64,000 bases of DNA, taken from the NCBI RefSeq assembly GCF_003260195.1, contig NZ_QEIH01000009.1:124001-188000 (forward strand). Direction: 5' to 3'. The notes beneath the pieces were generated by a model. That model was not told where the DNA came from. It searched no databases and saw only the letters and a list, made by a program, of their open reading frames with translations. The translations under genes were made by a program, and so were the position numbers. Below are positions 25,023 through 35,018 of the stretch, piece after piece; positions within the stretch are counted from its first letter, which is position 1; each line of letters begins with the position of its first letter. Origin of the DNA: Lutibacter citreus (lineage in GTDB: Bacteria; Bacteroidota; Bacteroidia; Flavobacteriales; Flavobacteriaceae).

Positions 25023-26756
25023 ATGAAAACATTAAACAAGGAAGCGAAACAGAAGGAGACAGCAAAAACTGTTAAAATTTCAGGTGCAGAGGCAGTTCTA
25101 AATTGCCTTTTAGCGGAAGGTGCTGATTTGGCTTTTGGATATCCGGGAGGAGCCATTATGCCAGTTTATGATGAAATATATAAATATCGTGAAAAATTTC
25201 ACCATGTTTTAACACGTCATGAACAAGGAGCAATACACGCAGCGCAAGGCTTTGCACGTGTTACTGGAAAACCAGGAATTGTATTTGCAACCTCAGGACC
25301 TGGAGCAACAAATTTAGTTACTGGTATTGCTGATGCCCAAATAGATTCTACACCTTTAGTGTGTATTACAGGTCAAGTAGCATCTCATTTATTAGGGTCG
25401 GATGCTTTTCAGGAAACCGATATAATTGGTATTTCAACACCTGTAACCAAATGGAATTATCAAGTTACAAAAGCTTCAGAAATCCCTGAAGTTATTGCTA
25501 AAGCATTTTACATTGCAAAATCTGGAAGACCAGGACCCGTTTTAATTGATATTACTAAAGATGCTCAATTTGGAGAGTTGGATTTTTCATATAAAAAATG
25601 TGAAAAAATAAGAAGTTATAGAGCAATTCCTAAGTTTGATACTAAAAAAGTAAAAGAAGCAGCTACATTAATAAATAGCGCAAAAAAACCATTTATTGTT
25701 TGGGGACAAGGAGTTATAATTGGTGAAGCAGAACAAGAGTTTAAAAACTTTATAGAAAAAACAAATATTCCTTCAGCTTGTACAGGTCTTGGCCTTTCAG
25801 CTTTAGATACAGCACACCCTTTAAATGTTGGTATGGTTGGTATGCATGGTAATTATGCACCAAATGTATTAACCAATTCTTGTGATGTTTTAATTGCTAT
25901 TGGTATGCGTTTTGATGACCGTGTTACTGGAAATTTAGAAACATACGCAAAGCAAGCAAAAGTTATTCATTTAGAAATTGACCCTTCTGAAATTGATAAA
26001 AATGTAAAAACAGATATTGCTGTTTTGGGTTCAGTAAAGGAAACTTTAGTGGATATAATGCAATATGTTAATAAAGGAGATCATAGTGAATGGATGAAAG
26101 AATTTGATAAATTATATCAAATTGAAAAAGAAACTGTAATTGACGATCAATTAAATCCTATCAAGCAAGGCTTAACAATGGGTGAGGTTTTAAGTGGTAT
26201 TAATAAAGAAACAAAAGGAGATGCTGTAATAGTTACCGATGTTGGGCAGCATCAAATGTTTGCTTGGCGTTATGCTAACTTTACAAAAACAAGAAGTAAT
26301 GTTACTTCTGGTGGATTGGGAACTATGGGATTTGCATTGCCAGCAGCAATTGGTGCAAAACTGGGAGTTCCAAATCGTGAAGTAATTGCTATTATTGGAG
26401 ATGGAGGTTATCAAATGACTTGTAATGAATTGGGGACAATATTACAAACAAGAGCAGCTGTTAAAATTGTAGTATTAAATAATGGTTATTTAGGAATGGT
26501 ACGTCAATGGCAAGAACTGTTTTTTGATAAACGCTATGCCTCAACAGAAATGGTGAGTCCAGATTTTGTTAAATTAGCAGAATCTTATGATATTGAAGCT
26601 CAAAGAGTTTCGAGTCGAGGAAATTTGGCTCAAGCAATAAAAACAATGGTGCAATCAAAAGAATCCTATTTTCTTGAAGTAGTTATTGAAAAAGAAGACA
26701 ATGTTTTTCCAATGATACCAACAGGAGCAAGTGTTTCAGATATAAGATTAAGTTAA
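25023..26756 (+). CDS. ilvB: Acetolactate synthase large subunit
   Basis: This thiamine-diphosphate enzyme forms acetolactate or acetohydroxybutyrate. The activating glutamate lies in VLTRHEQGAIHAAQGFAR. The TPP-binding motif GDGGYQMTCNELGT continues to the conserved asparagines in VVLNNGYLGMVRQWQELFF. The length of 577 aa suits a catalytic subunit. It is followed two bases later by the regulatory subunit gene, with which it forms the holoenzyme. Confidence 0.95.
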   Translation: MKTLNKEAKQKETAKTVKISGAEAVLNCLLAEGADLAFGYPGGAIMPVYDEIYKYREKFHHVLTRHEQGAIHAAQGFARVTGKPGIVFATSGPGATNLVTGIADAQIDSTPLVCITGQVASHLLGSDAFQETDIIGISTPVTKWNYQVTKASEIPEVIAKAFYIAKSGRPGPVLIDITKDAQFGELDFSYKKCEKIRSYRAIPKFDTKKVKEAATLINSAKKPFIVWGQGVIIGEAEQEFKNFIEKTNIPSACTGLGLSALDTAHPLNVGMVGMHGNYAPNVLTNSCDVLIAIGMRFDDRVTGNLETYAKQAKVIHLEIDPSEIDKNVKTDIAVLGSVKETLVDIMQYVNKGDHSEWMKEFDKLYQIEKETVIDDQLNPIKQGLTMGEVLSGINKETKGDAVIVTDVGQHQMFAWRYANFTKTRSNVTSGGLGTMGFALPAAIGAKLGVPNREVIAIIGDGGYQMTCNELGTILQTRAAVKIVVLNNGYLGMVRQWQELFFDKRYASTEMVSPDFVKLAESYDIEAQRVSSRGNLAQAIKTMVQSKESYFLEVVIEKEDNVFPMIPTGASVSDIRLS

Positions 26757-26758
26757 TT

Positions 26759-27280
26759 ATGGAAGAAATTATAAATTTTACATTTTCAGTATATACTGAA
26801 AATAACGTAGGAATATTAAACCGTCTTTCTGCAATATTTTTAAAACGACATATTAATATTGAGAGTATGTCTGTTTCAAAATCAGAAATTGAAAACGTTC
26901 ACAGATTTACATTTGTAGTGAATATACCTGAAGTACTAGCTAGAAAAGTTGCAGGGCAATTAGAAAAGCAAATTGAAGTAATACGAGCTTTTTATCACAC
27001 ACAAGATGAAATTATTTACAATGAAACAGCTTTGTTTAAAATTTCATCAGAACATTTATACGATGAGAAACTTCAGAAAAAATTTAAATTTAGAAGAGCT
27101 CATATACTTACAATAACTGAAAATTATTTTGTTATTGAAGCTTCAGGAACAAAAGAAAATATAGATAAAATGTATAGGAAATTAAAACCTTATGGTTTGT
27201 TGCAATTTGTTCGTTCAGGACGTATAGCAATTACAAGACCTAAAATGGCAATTTCAGAATTATTACAAGAATTTAATTAA
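26759..27280 (+). CDS. ilvN: Acetolactate synthase small (regulatory) subunit
   Basis: An N-terminal ACT domain (about residues 5-80, with NFTFSVYTENNVGILNRLSAIFLKRHINIESMSV) binds branched-chain amino acids for feedback control. The C-terminal domain activates the large subunit. At 173 aa it has the usual two-domain length. Its start is two bases after the ilvB stop. Confidence 0.94.
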   Translation: MEEIINFTFSVYTENNVGILNRLSAIFLKRHINIESMSVSKSEIENVHRFTFVVNIPEVLARKVAGQLEKQIEVIRAFYHTQDEIIYNETALFKISSEHLYDEKLQKKFKFRRAHILTITENYFVIEASGTKENIDKMYRKLKPYGLLQFVRSGRIAITRPKMAISELLQEFN

Positions 27281-27301
27281 AAGAATAAAAGAATAAAAAA
27301 A

Positions 27302-28774
27302 ATGGCAAATTATTTTAACACACTTTCATTAAGAGATAAATTAGATCAATTAGGAAAATGTAGATTTATGGATTCTTCGGAATTTGGAGAAGGTGTAGAA
27401 GCTTTAAAAGGAAAAAAAATTGTAATTATTGGTTGTGGAGCTCAAGGGTTAAATCAAGGTTTAAATATGAGAGATTCAGGTTTAGATGTTTCTTATACAT
27501 TAAGACCTGCTGCAATTGCTGAAAAAAGACAATCGTTTTTAAATGCTTCAGAGAACAATTTTAAAGTAGGAACTTATGAAGAAATGATTCCTTCTGCAGA
27601 TTTACTAATTAATTTAACTCCAGATAAGCAACACTCAAATGTTGTTAATGCAGTTATGCCTTTAATGAAAAAAGGAGCAACATTATCGTATTCTCACGGA
27701 TTCAATATTGTTGAAGAAGGAATGCAAGTACGTAAAGATATAACAGTGATTATGGTAGCTCCAAAATCACCTGGTTCTGAAGTAAGAGAAGAATATAAAA
27801 GAGGTTTTGGTGTTCCAACATTAATAGCGGTACATCCAGAAAATGATCCTGAAGGAAAGGGTTGGGCACAAGCAAAAGCTTATGCAGTTGGTACTGGAGG
27901 TCACACAGCGGGTGTGTTAGAATCTTCATTTGTAGCTGAGGTAAAATCAGATTTAATGGGTGAACAAACTATACTTTGTGGTTTGTTACAAACAGGATCT
28001 ATTTTATGTTTCGACAAAATGATTGATGAAGGTGTAGAAGCAGGTTATGCTTCTAAATTAATTCAATATGGTTGGGAAACTATTACAGAAGCTTTAAAAT
28101 ATGGAGGTATTACTAATATGATGGATAGACTTTCTAATCCAGCAAAAATAGCAGCATTTAAAGTTTCAGAAGAATTAAAAGAAATTATGCGTCCATTATT
28201 TCAAAAACATATGGATGATATTATGGAAGGTGAATTCTCAAAAACAATGATGGAGGATTGGGCTAATGATGATGTTAATTTATTAACTTGGAGAGCTGCA
28301 ACAGGCGAAACTGCATTTGAAAAAACTCCTGCAGGAGATGTTGAAATTTCTGAACAAGAATATTTTGATAATGGTGCATTAATGGTAGCCATGGTAAAAG
28401 CAGGTGTTGAATTGGCTTTTGAAGCAATGACAGATTCTGGTATTATTGATGAATCTGCTTATTATGAATCTTTACACGAAACTCCATTAATCGCAAACAC
28501 AATTGCAAGAAGAAAATTATACGAAATGAATAGTGTAATTTCTGATACAGCTGAATACGGTTGTTATTTATTTGATCACGCTTGTAAACCTTTAATTGCA
28601 GATTATGTTAAAAATGCGCCAAGTAATTTAGTTGGTCGCCCATTTAATGATGGTACTACAGGAGTTGATAATAAAGAGTTAATTGAAGTAAATGCAGTTA
28701 TTAGAAATCACCCAGTTGAAGAAATAGGGGAGTATTTAAGAGAATCTATGACGGCAATGAAGAAAATTATTTAA
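27302..28774 (+). CDS. ilvC: Ketol-acid reductoisomerase, class II
   Basis: It converts acetolactate to dihydroxyisovalerate with NADPH. The Rossmann motif [20 protein letters not shown] and the reductoisomerase knotted domains are clear. At 490 aa it is the long class II form, whose knotted domain is duplicated within one chain. The gene follows ilvN after 21 bases. Confidence 0.96.
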   Translation: MANYFNTLSLRDKLDQLGKCRFMDSSEFGEGVEALKGKKIVIIGCGAQGLNQGLNMRDSGLDVSYTLRPAAIAEKRQSFLNASENNFKVGTYEEMIPSADLLINLTPDKQHSNVVNAVMPLMKKGATLSYSHGFNIVEEGMQVRKDITVIMVAPKSPGSEVREEYKRGFGVPTLIAVHPENDPEGKGWAQAKAYAVGTGGHTAGVLESSFVAEVKSDLMGEQTILCGLLQTGSILCFDKMIDEGVEAGYASKLIQYGWETITEALKYGGITNMMDRLSNPAKIAAFKVSEELKEIMRPLFQKHMDDIMEGEFSKTMMEDWANDDVNLLTWRAATGETAFEKTPAGDVEISEQEYFDNGALMVAMVKAGVELAFEAMTDSGIIDESAYYESLHETPLIANTIARRKLYEMNSVISDTAEYGCYLFDHACKPLIADYVKNAPSNLVGRPFNDGTTGVDNKELIEVNAVIRNHPVEEIGEYLRESMTAMKKII

Positions 28775-28785
28775 AAAATTAAATT

Positions 28786-30048
28786 TTGAGTGAATCTACT
28801 AAAAAAAGTATTTCATTAGAAAAAATTTATAAAGCTCAACAGAGCATTAAAGGAGTTGTGCAAGCAACTCCTTTAATGTTTATGAAAAATTTTTCTGAGG
28901 AATACGGAGCAAATATTTATTTTAAAAGAGAAGATCTTCAAGTTGTCCGTTCCTATAAAATTAGAGGAGCCTATAATAAAATTCAAGGTTTATCATCTAA
29001 GGAATTAGAAAATGGAATTGTTTGTGCAAGTGCAGGAAATCACGCACAAGGAGTTGCTTTTGCTTGTAAGAAATTAGAAGTGAATGGAACTATTTTTATG
29101 CCTGTAACTACGCCTCATCAAAAAATTGATCAGGTAAGAATGTTTGGTGGTGAGTTTGTTGATGTACAGCTTATTGGTGATAGTTATGATGATAGCCAAG
29201 CAGCTGCTAAGGAATTTTGTGATGCTAACAATAGTACGTTTGTGCATCCGTTTGATGATTTAGATGTTATTGCCGGTCAAGGAACAATTGGTTTGGAAAT
29301 ATTGAATGATATTGATACTCAAATTGATTACTTATTTATGCCTGTTGGAGGAGGAGGTTTAGCTTCTGGAGTGGGAAGTGTTTTTAAAGCTTTAAGTCCA
29401 GAAACAAAACTTATTGGGGTAGAGCCTAAAGGAGCGCCTTCTTTAACAACTTCATTAAAAAACGGAATAAATACAACCTTAACTGAAATTGAAAAGTTTG
29501 TTGATGGTGCTGCTGTTAAAAGAATGGGAGAAATTACTTTTGAGTTTTGTAAAGAGTTGTTAAACAATACAGATACCGTTTGTGAAGGACAAATTTGCAC
29601 AACAATATTAAAAGTATATAATGAAAATGCTTTGGTGGTTGAACCTGCCGGCGCATTGTCTATTGCTGTTTTAGAACAGTATAAAGAGCAAATTAAAGGA
29701 AAGACAGTTGTATGTGTTGTAAGTGGAGGTAATAATGATATTACCCGAATGGAAGAAATGAAAGAAAGAGCTTTACTTTTTAAAGGTTTAAAGCATTATT
29801 TTATTATTAGATTTCCGCAAAGAGCTGGGGCTTTAAAAGAATTTGTAGTTGATGTTTTAGGTGCAAACGACGATATAACCTATTTTGAATATACAAAAAA
29901 GAATAATAGAGATAATGGACCTGCAGTAGTTGGGATTCAACTTGAATCTAAAGAAGATTTTGAACCTTTAGTGGCAAGAATGAAAGAAAAGGGGTTTTTG
30001 GGAGATTATTTAAATGATAATCCTGAATTATTTCAATTTTTAATTTAA
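28786..30048 (+). CDS. ilvA: Threonine dehydratase
   Basis: It deaminates threonine to 2-oxobutyrate, the committed step to isoleucine. The PLP lysine is in SYKIRGAYNK, with CASAGNHAQGVAF and the phosphate loop PVGGGGLASGVG. A C-terminal ACT-like domain of about 90 residues (from roughly LKHYFIIRFPQRAGAL) provides regulation. The start is a TTG codon at 28786; no ATG fits without losing conserved N-terminal residues. It closes the ilv operon. I saw no terminator immediately after it. Confidence 0.93.
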   Translation: MSESTKKSISLEKIYKAQQSIKGVVQATPLMFMKNFSEEYGANIYFKREDLQVVRSYKIRGAYNKIQGLSSKELENGIVCASAGNHAQGVAFACKKLEVNGTIFMPVTTPHQKIDQVRMFGGEFVDVQLIGDSYDDSQAAAKEFCDANNSTFVHPFDDLDVIAGQGTIGLEILNDIDTQIDYLFMPVGGGGLASGVGSVFKALSPETKLIGVEPKGAPSLTTSLKNGINTTLTEIEKFVDGAAVKRMGEITFEFCKELLNNTDTVCEGQICTTILKVYNENALVVEPAGALSIAVLEQYKEQIKGKTVVCVVSGGNNDITRMEEMKERALLFKGLKHYFIIRFPQRAGALKEFVVDVLGANDDITYFEYTKKNNRDNGPAVVGIQLESKEDFEPLVARMKEKGFLGDYLNDNPELFQFLI

Positions 30049-30284
30049 AATTTGTTAATTATTTAGGGTCTTTATATGAATGTTGTTAAATATTAAACAA
30101 AACGGATAATGTATTAGAAAAAATGCGTATTATTGTACTAATGAAAATTAATAAGTTACATACTACAAATGTACGCCGCTTCGTGCGCCGCCCCTTGCGG
30201 GCTTAATTTTTATTGAAAACGATGAGTTCGTTTTCGCTTCTCAAAAACATAAATATATTAATTTTATAATTCAAAAAGTGAACA
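30049..30284 (+). other. Leader region of the arginine operon
   Basis: Within this AT-rich gap there is a GC-rich island (about 30171-30203) that carries a candidate Arg leader ORF. A perfect 8-bp hairpin, GAAAACGA/TCGTTTTC with a five-base loop, follows at 30215-30235. No T run follows the hairpin, so it does not look like a standard intrinsic terminator. TATTATTG at 30128-30135 is a one-mismatch -7 element. Confidence 0.5.
30141..30206 (+). CDS. Possible arginine leader peptide
   Basis: This 21-codon ORF begins MKINKLHTTNV and ends RRFVRRPLRA. It has five Arg codons (four CGC and one CGG), types that should be rare in this genome. Its place just ahead of the arginine operon parallels the phe and ilv leaders. 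The case is weaker than theirs because no intrinsic terminator or clear antiterminator is visible. The Arg codons could also simply reflect the GC-rich patch. Confidence 0.4.
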   Translation: MKINKLHTTNVRRFVRRPLRA

Positions 30285-30902
30285 ATGAAAGTTGTTATTG
30301 CTAATATATCGCATATAAAATATGCAGAAATAATTTGTGACACTATAAAGGAGTCTGCAAAGGTAAGAGGTACAGGTATTGCTGAAAGAACACCTGAATA
30401 TGTCTCGAAAAAAATTAGTACAGGTGATGCCATTATTGCTCTTGAAAATGATAAATTTGCTGGGTTTTGTTATATAGAAACTTGGGATAATAAGTCATTT
30501 GTAGTTAATTCGGGATTAATTGTACATCCTGATTTTAGAAATCAAGGTTTGGCAAAAAAAATTAAAACTAAAATTTTAGAATATTCCAAAGAAAAATATC
30601 CAGAAGCTAAAATATTTGGTATTACTACAGGTTTGGCAGTTTTAAAAATTAATTATGAGTTAGGGTATCAACCAGTAACTTTTTCAGAATTAACTACTGA
30701 TGAAGCTTTTTGGAATGGATGTAAAACTTGTAAAAACTACGATGTTTTATTGAGGACAGAGAAAAAAATGTGTTTATGTACAGGAATGTTATATGACCCA
30801 AAACATGTAAAACTTGTAAAAGAGCATAAATACAATTCAAAAACATTGAACAGATTAAAAAGAATAAAACAAGCATTATTTCTAAAGAAGAAAACTAAAT
30901 AA
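30285..30902 (+). CDS. GNAT-family N-acyltransferase of the arginine operon
   Basis: The 205-aa protein has a GNAT fold with the acyl-CoA-binding motif RNQGLAKKI at about residues 86-94 and a preceding VVNSGLIVHPDF strand. Its C-terminal part has a Cys-rich stretch (CKTCKNYDVLL, MCLCTGMLYDP). It is the first gene of the arg operon, four bases before argG. No argA or argJ is recognisable in the operon, so it is a reasonable candidate for the missing glutamate N-acylation step. That role is inference. Confidence 0.78.
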   Translation: MKVVIANISHIKYAEIICDTIKESAKVRGTGIAERTPEYVSKKISTGDAIIALENDKFAGFCYIETWDNKSFVVNSGLIVHPDFRNQGLAKKIKTKILEYSKEKYPEAKIFGITTGLAVLKINYELGYQPVTFSELTTDEAFWNGCKTCKNYDVLLRTEKKMCLCTGMLYDPKHVKLVKEHKYNSKTLNRLKRIKQALFLKKKTK

Positions 30903-30906
30903 TATC

Positions 30907-32088
30907 ATGGAAAAAGTTGTAGTTGCATATAGCGGAGGTTTAGACACATCTTATTGTGTAAAATATTTACAAAACGAATTAAATTTAGAAGTTCACAGTG
31001 TATTAGTAAATACAGGTGGGTTTTCAGAAGAAGAGTTAAAAGTAGTAGAAGCTAAGGCTTATGATATGGGTGTGAAAACACACACAAATCATAATATATT
31101 AGATATTTATTACGAAAAGGCTATTAAATTTATGGTTTATGGAAATGTATTGAAAAATAATACATATCCATTATCTGTAAGCGCTGAACGTGTTTTTCAA
31201 GCTATTGAAGTTGTTGAGTATGCTAAAAAAATTAATGCAAAATATATAGCTCATGGAAGTACAGGAGCTGGAAATGATCAAGTTCGTTTCGATATGATTT
31301 TCCAAACATTAGCTCCAGAAATTGAGATTATTACACCAATTAGAGATTTAAAATTATCAAGACACGAAGAAATTGAATACTTAAAAAAACACGGAGTAGA
31401 CTACCCTTGGTCTCAAGCTAAATACTCAATTAATAAAGGAATTTGGGGAACAAGTGTAGGTGGTGTTGAAACTTTAACATCTCACCAATCTTTACCAGAA
31501 TCAGCTTACCCAAGTCAATTAGAAAAAACGGAACCAACAGATATTAAATTGCATTTTAAAAAAGGTGAATTAGTTGGTTTAAATGATGAATTTGACACGC
31601 CAGTTAAAACAATTTTAAAAGTTGAAGAAATTGCTTCAAAATATGCAATTGGTAGAGATATTCACGTTGGGGATACTATTGTTGGTATTAAAGGTAGAGT
31701 TGGTTTTGAAGCTGCTGCAGCTACAGTTATTATTAAAGCGCATCATTTGTTAGAAAAACATGTGCTTTCTAAATGGCAACAAAACTTAAAAGAAGGTATT
31801 GGTAGTACATATGGAACATTATTGCATGATGGTCAGTACTTTGAACCTGCAATGAGAGATCTTGAAGCGTTTTTAACTAATTCTCAAAAAACAGTAACTG
31901 GTGAAGTTTATTTAACTCTAAAACCTTATCACTTTAGTTTAAATGGAATTGAATCTAAACATGATTTAATGAAATCTAAATTTGGTGAATATGGAGAAAC
32001 TAATAAAGCGTGGACTGCAGAAGATGCAAAAGGATTTATTAAAATTTTGGGGACGGCAAATAAAATTTATCATAGCGTAAACTCGTAA
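30907..32088 (+). CDS. argG: Argininosuccinate synthase
   Basis: It joins citrulline and aspartate with ATP. The PP-loop YSGGLDTSYCV at residues 8-18 and the GSTGAGNDQVRFD motif identify the family. At 393 aa it is of normal length. It sits between the GNAT gene and argC with gaps of four and two bases, as expected in one polycistron. Confidence 0.96.
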   Translation: MEKVVVAYSGGLDTSYCVKYLQNELNLEVHSVLVNTGGFSEEELKVVEAKAYDMGVKTHTNHNILDIYYEKAIKFMVYGNVLKNNTYPLSVSAERVFQAIEVVEYAKKINAKYIAHGSTGAGNDQVRFDMIFQTLAPEIEIITPIRDLKLSRHEEIEYLKKHGVDYPWSQAKYSINKGIWGTSVGGVETLTSHQSLPESAYPSQLEKTEPTDIKLHFKKGELVGLNDEFDTPVKTILKVEEIASKYAIGRDIHVGDTIVGIKGRVGFEAAAATVIIKAHHLLEKHVLSKWQQNLKEGIGSTYGTLLHDGQYFEPAMRDLEAFLTNSQKTVTGEVYLTLKPYHFSLNGIESKHDLMKSKFGEYGETNKAWTAEDAKGFIKILGTANKIYHSVNS

Positions 32089-32090
32089 TT

Positions 32091-33068
32091 ATGATAAAAG
32101 TAGGAATAGTTGGAGGAGCTGGTTACACAGCAGGAGAGTTAATTAGATTATTAGTGAATCACTCACAAGCAGAATTAGATTTTGTTTATAGCACTTCAAA
32201 TGCTGGTAATTATATTTATCAAGTTCATCAAGACTTATTAGGTTCTATAGATTTAAAATTTTCAGATACGATCAATAAAAATGTTGATGTCTTATTTTTA
32301 TGTTTAGGACATGGGAATTCAACTGCATTTTTAGAGAATAATTCATTTTCGGATTCAACAAAAATTATTGATTTAAGTAATGATTTTAGGTTGAATGCGG
32401 ATGATGTTTTTCAAGGAAGAAAATTTGTGTATGGATTGCCAGAAACTCAAAAAAGTGAAATTAAAAAGGCAACTAATATTGCAAATCCAGGTTGTTTTGC
32501 AACCGCAATTCAAATGGCTTTATTGCCATTAGCAAATGCTTTAAAAATAAATGATACGGTTCATATAAACGCAACCACAGGATCTACAGGAGCAGGAGTT
32601 TCACCAATGGCAACAACACATTTTAGTTGGAGAGATAATAATTTTTCAGTGTATAAAGCATTTACACATCAACATTTAGGTGAAATAGGAGAAAGTATTG
32701 CAGGGCTTCAAAAAGATTTCAATCAAGAATTATTATTTATTCCAAATAGAGGAAATTTTAGTAGAGGAATATTTGCTTCAATTTATTTAAAATATGAAGA
32801 TAGCATTGAAGAAGCTGTTAAATTATTTGAAAACTTTTATAAAGATGCAGCATTTACACATGTTTCAAAAACTCCAATTCATTTAAAACAAGTTGTAAAT
32901 ACAAATAATTGTTTTTTACATATTGAAAAACATGGAAATCAATTGTTAATAACCTCAGTTATAGATAATTTATTAAAAGGAGCTTCGGGTCAGGCAGTTC
33001 AAAATATGAATTTAATGTTTGGCTTTAATGAAACAGAAGGATTAAAATTAAAAGCGAATTCATTTTAG
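32091..33068 (+). CDS. argC: N-acyl-gamma-glutamyl-phosphate reductase
   Basis: It reduces N-acylglutamyl phosphate to the semialdehyde with NADPH. The dinucleotide motif GIVGGAGYTAGEL is at the N-terminus, and the catalytic cysteine is in NPGCFATA. The length of 325 aa is standard. Given the acyl-ornithine carbamoyltransferase in the same operon, the natural acyl group may be succinyl rather than acetyl. Confidence 0.94.
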   Translation: MIKVGIVGGAGYTAGELIRLLVNHSQAELDFVYSTSNAGNYIYQVHQDLLGSIDLKFSDTINKNVDVLFLCLGHGNSTAFLENNSFSDSTKIIDLSNDFRLNADDVFQGRKFVYGLPETQKSEIKKATNIANPGCFATAIQMALLPLANALKINDTVHINATTGSTGAGVSPMATTHFSWRDNNFSVYKAFTHQHLGEIGESIAGLQKDFNQELLFIPNRGNFSRGIFASIYLKYEDSIEEAVKLFENFYKDAAFTHVSKTPIHLKQVVNTNNCFLHIEKHGNQLLITSVIDNLLKGASGQAVQNMNLMFGFNETEGLKLKANSF

Positions 33069-33089
33069 AATTCAACAAAAAACAAACCA

Positions 33090-33884
33090 ATGAAAATAGC
33101 GATTTTAGGAACAGGAAATTTAGGGTACTCAATAGCAATTGGAATTTTAAGTCAAGAGAATTTTAAATTTAAAAATTTATATTTAACTAAAAGAGAAACC
33201 TCTTCAATAGATTCTTTAGCAAAATTACCAAACGTTAAAATTTCAACTGATAATAAAAAAGCTGTTCGCTTTTCTGATGTTATAATAATAGCCGTTCAAC
33301 CAAAGCAATTACAAGGAGTTTTGGAAGAAATTAAAGATTATATAAATCCAAAAAGACATACTGTTATTTCTGTAGTTACAGGAAGGGAAATTAGTGAGAT
33401 TGAAAGTGTTTTAGGTACTGATATTGCTATTGTAAGGAGTATGCCAAATACAGCTATTTCTGTTGGGCAGTCTATGACTTGTATGAGTGGAAATAAAAAA
33501 GGTGCTGAAAATATAGAATATGCTAAAATGATTTTTAATTCTTTGGGTAAAACTATGTGTATTGAAGAGCGTTTAATGCAAGCAGCAACTGTTATTTGTG
33601 CAAGTGGAATTGCCTTTTGGATGCGTTTAATTAGAGCGACTACGCAAGGTGCTGTTCAGTTGGGTTTTGATGCTGAAGAAGCACAAGAACTTTCTATGCA
33701 AACGGCTTTAGGTGCTGCTAGTTTATTGATAAAATCTAGAAACCATCCGGAAGAAGAAATTGATAAGGTAACAACGCCTAGTGGTTGTACTATTCAAGGT
33801 TTAAATGAAATGGAACATCAAGGATTAAGTTCTTCTTTAATAAAAGGGTTGATGGCTTCATTTGATAAAATTAATCAAATTTAA
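33090..33884 (+). CDS. proC: Pyrroline-5-carboxylate reductase
   Basis: It performs the last step of proline synthesis. The Rossmann motif GTGNLGYSIA is at residues 7-16. The family signature appears as the segment starting ASLLIKS with VTTPSGCTIQGLNEME. At 264 aa it matches ProC. Finding it between argC and argD is typical of flavobacterial arg operons, which share glutamate-derived chemistry with proline synthesis. Confidence 0.93.
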   Translation: MKIAILGTGNLGYSIAIGILSQENFKFKNLYLTKRETSSIDSLAKLPNVKISTDNKKAVRFSDVIIIAVQPKQLQGVLEEIKDYINPKRHTVISVVTGREISEIESVLGTDIAIVRSMPNTAISVGQSMTCMSGNKKGAENIEYAKMIFNSLGKTMCIEERLMQAATVICASGIAFWMRLIRATTQGAVQLGFDAEEAQELSMQTALGAASLLIKSRNHPEEEIDKVTTPSGCTIQGLNEMEHQGLSSSLIKGLMASFDKINQI

Positions 33885-33893
33885 ATTTTAATT

Positions 33894-35018
33894 ATGGAAT
33901 TATTTGATGTTTATCCATTGTATGATGTTACTCCTGTAAAAGCAGAAGGAACTTATGTATGGGATGTTAAAGGAACAAAATATTTAGATTTATATGGTGG
34001 TCACGGTGTTATTTCTGTAGGTCATACACACCCCAAATATGTGGCAGCTATTTCAAATCAATTAAGCAATTTAGGATTTTATTCTAATTCAATTCAAAAT
34101 CCTTTACAAAAGGAATTGGCTAAAAAATTAGGAAAACTTTCGGGTTGTGAGAATTATAACTTGTTTTTATGTAATTCAGGAGCAGAAGCAAATGAAAATG
34201 CCTTAAAATTGGCTTCATTTAAAACAGGAAAAAGTAGAGTTATTTCTTTTAAAAACTCTTTTCACGGAAGAACTTCTGCAGCTGTTGCAGCAACAGATAA
34301 TAAAAATATAAATGCACCTATAAATCTTCAACAAGAAGTAACATTTTTACCTTTAAATAATATTGAGTTGGTAATTCACGAACTTGGGAAAGGAGATGTT
34401 GCAGCTGTTATTATTGAAGGAATTCAAGGTGTTGGAGGATTGGATGAGGGTACTAGCGAGTTTTTTCAAGAAGTTGAAAAAATATGTAAAGAACTAGATG
34501 TATTTTTAATTTTAGATGAAATTCAGTCAGGTTATGGTAGAAGTGGAAAGTTTTTCGCTTTTCAATATCATAACATTCACCCAGATATTATTACAACAGC
34601 AAAAGGTATGGCCAATGGTTTTCCAATTGGTGGTGTGTTAATTTTAGATAAGCACAAAGCTAAATACGGAATGTTAGGGACTACTTTTGGTGGAAATCAT
34701 TTGGCGTGTGCCGCTGCAATTTCAGTATTAAATATTATTGAAGAAGAGCAATTAATTAAAAATGTGAATGCTGTTTCGGCATATTTTTTAGAACAAATTA
34801 AATCTATTTCTCAAGTTCAAAAAGTAAAGGGGAAAGGTTTAATGTTGGGTGTTGAATTTGATTTTGAAGTTGGGGAATTAAGAAAGAAATTAATCTTTGA
34901 TAAACAAATTTTTACTGGTGGCTCAATGAATAAAAAGTTGTTAAGAATTTTACCTCCGTTAACAATGAAAAAAGCGCAAGTAGATATTTTTATCAATGCA
35001 TTAAAAGAAATTTTATAA
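33894..35018 (+). CDS. argD: N-acylornithine aminotransferase
   Basis: This class III PLP aminotransferase of 374 aa converts N-acylglutamate semialdehyde to N-acylornithine. Signatures are LYGGHGVISVGHTHP, CNSGAEANENALK, FHGRTSAAVAAT, LDEIQSGYGRSG, and the PLP lysine in ITTAKGMANGFPIG. The acyl group is probably succinyl, judged from the operon's carbamoyltransferase. The stop codon shares one base with the proA start (TAATG). Confidence 0.92.
   Translation: MELFDVYPLYDVTPVKAEGTYVWDVKGTKYLDLYGGHGVISVGHTHPKYVAAISNQLSNLGFYSNSIQNPLQKELAKKLGKLSGCENYNLFLCNSGAEANENALKLASFKTGKSRVISFKNSFHGRTSAAVAATDNKNINAPINLQQEVTFLPLNNIELVIHELGKGDVAAVIIEGIQGVGGLDEGTSEFFQEVEKICKELDVFLILDEIQSGYGRSGKFFAFQYHNIHPDIITTAKGMANGFPIGGVLILDKHKAKYGMLGTTFGGNHLACAAAISVLNIIEEEQLIKNVNAVSAYFLEQIKSISQVQKVKGKGLMLGVEFDFEVGELRKKLIFDKQIFTGGSMNKKLLRILPPLTMKKAQVDIFINALKEIL

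Noticed and set aside
30215-30235. 8-bp hairpin before the arginine operon as an intrinsic terminator
   Set aside because: Neither strand has a T run after the stem, so it does not meet the criteria; kept only as a structural element of the leader region.
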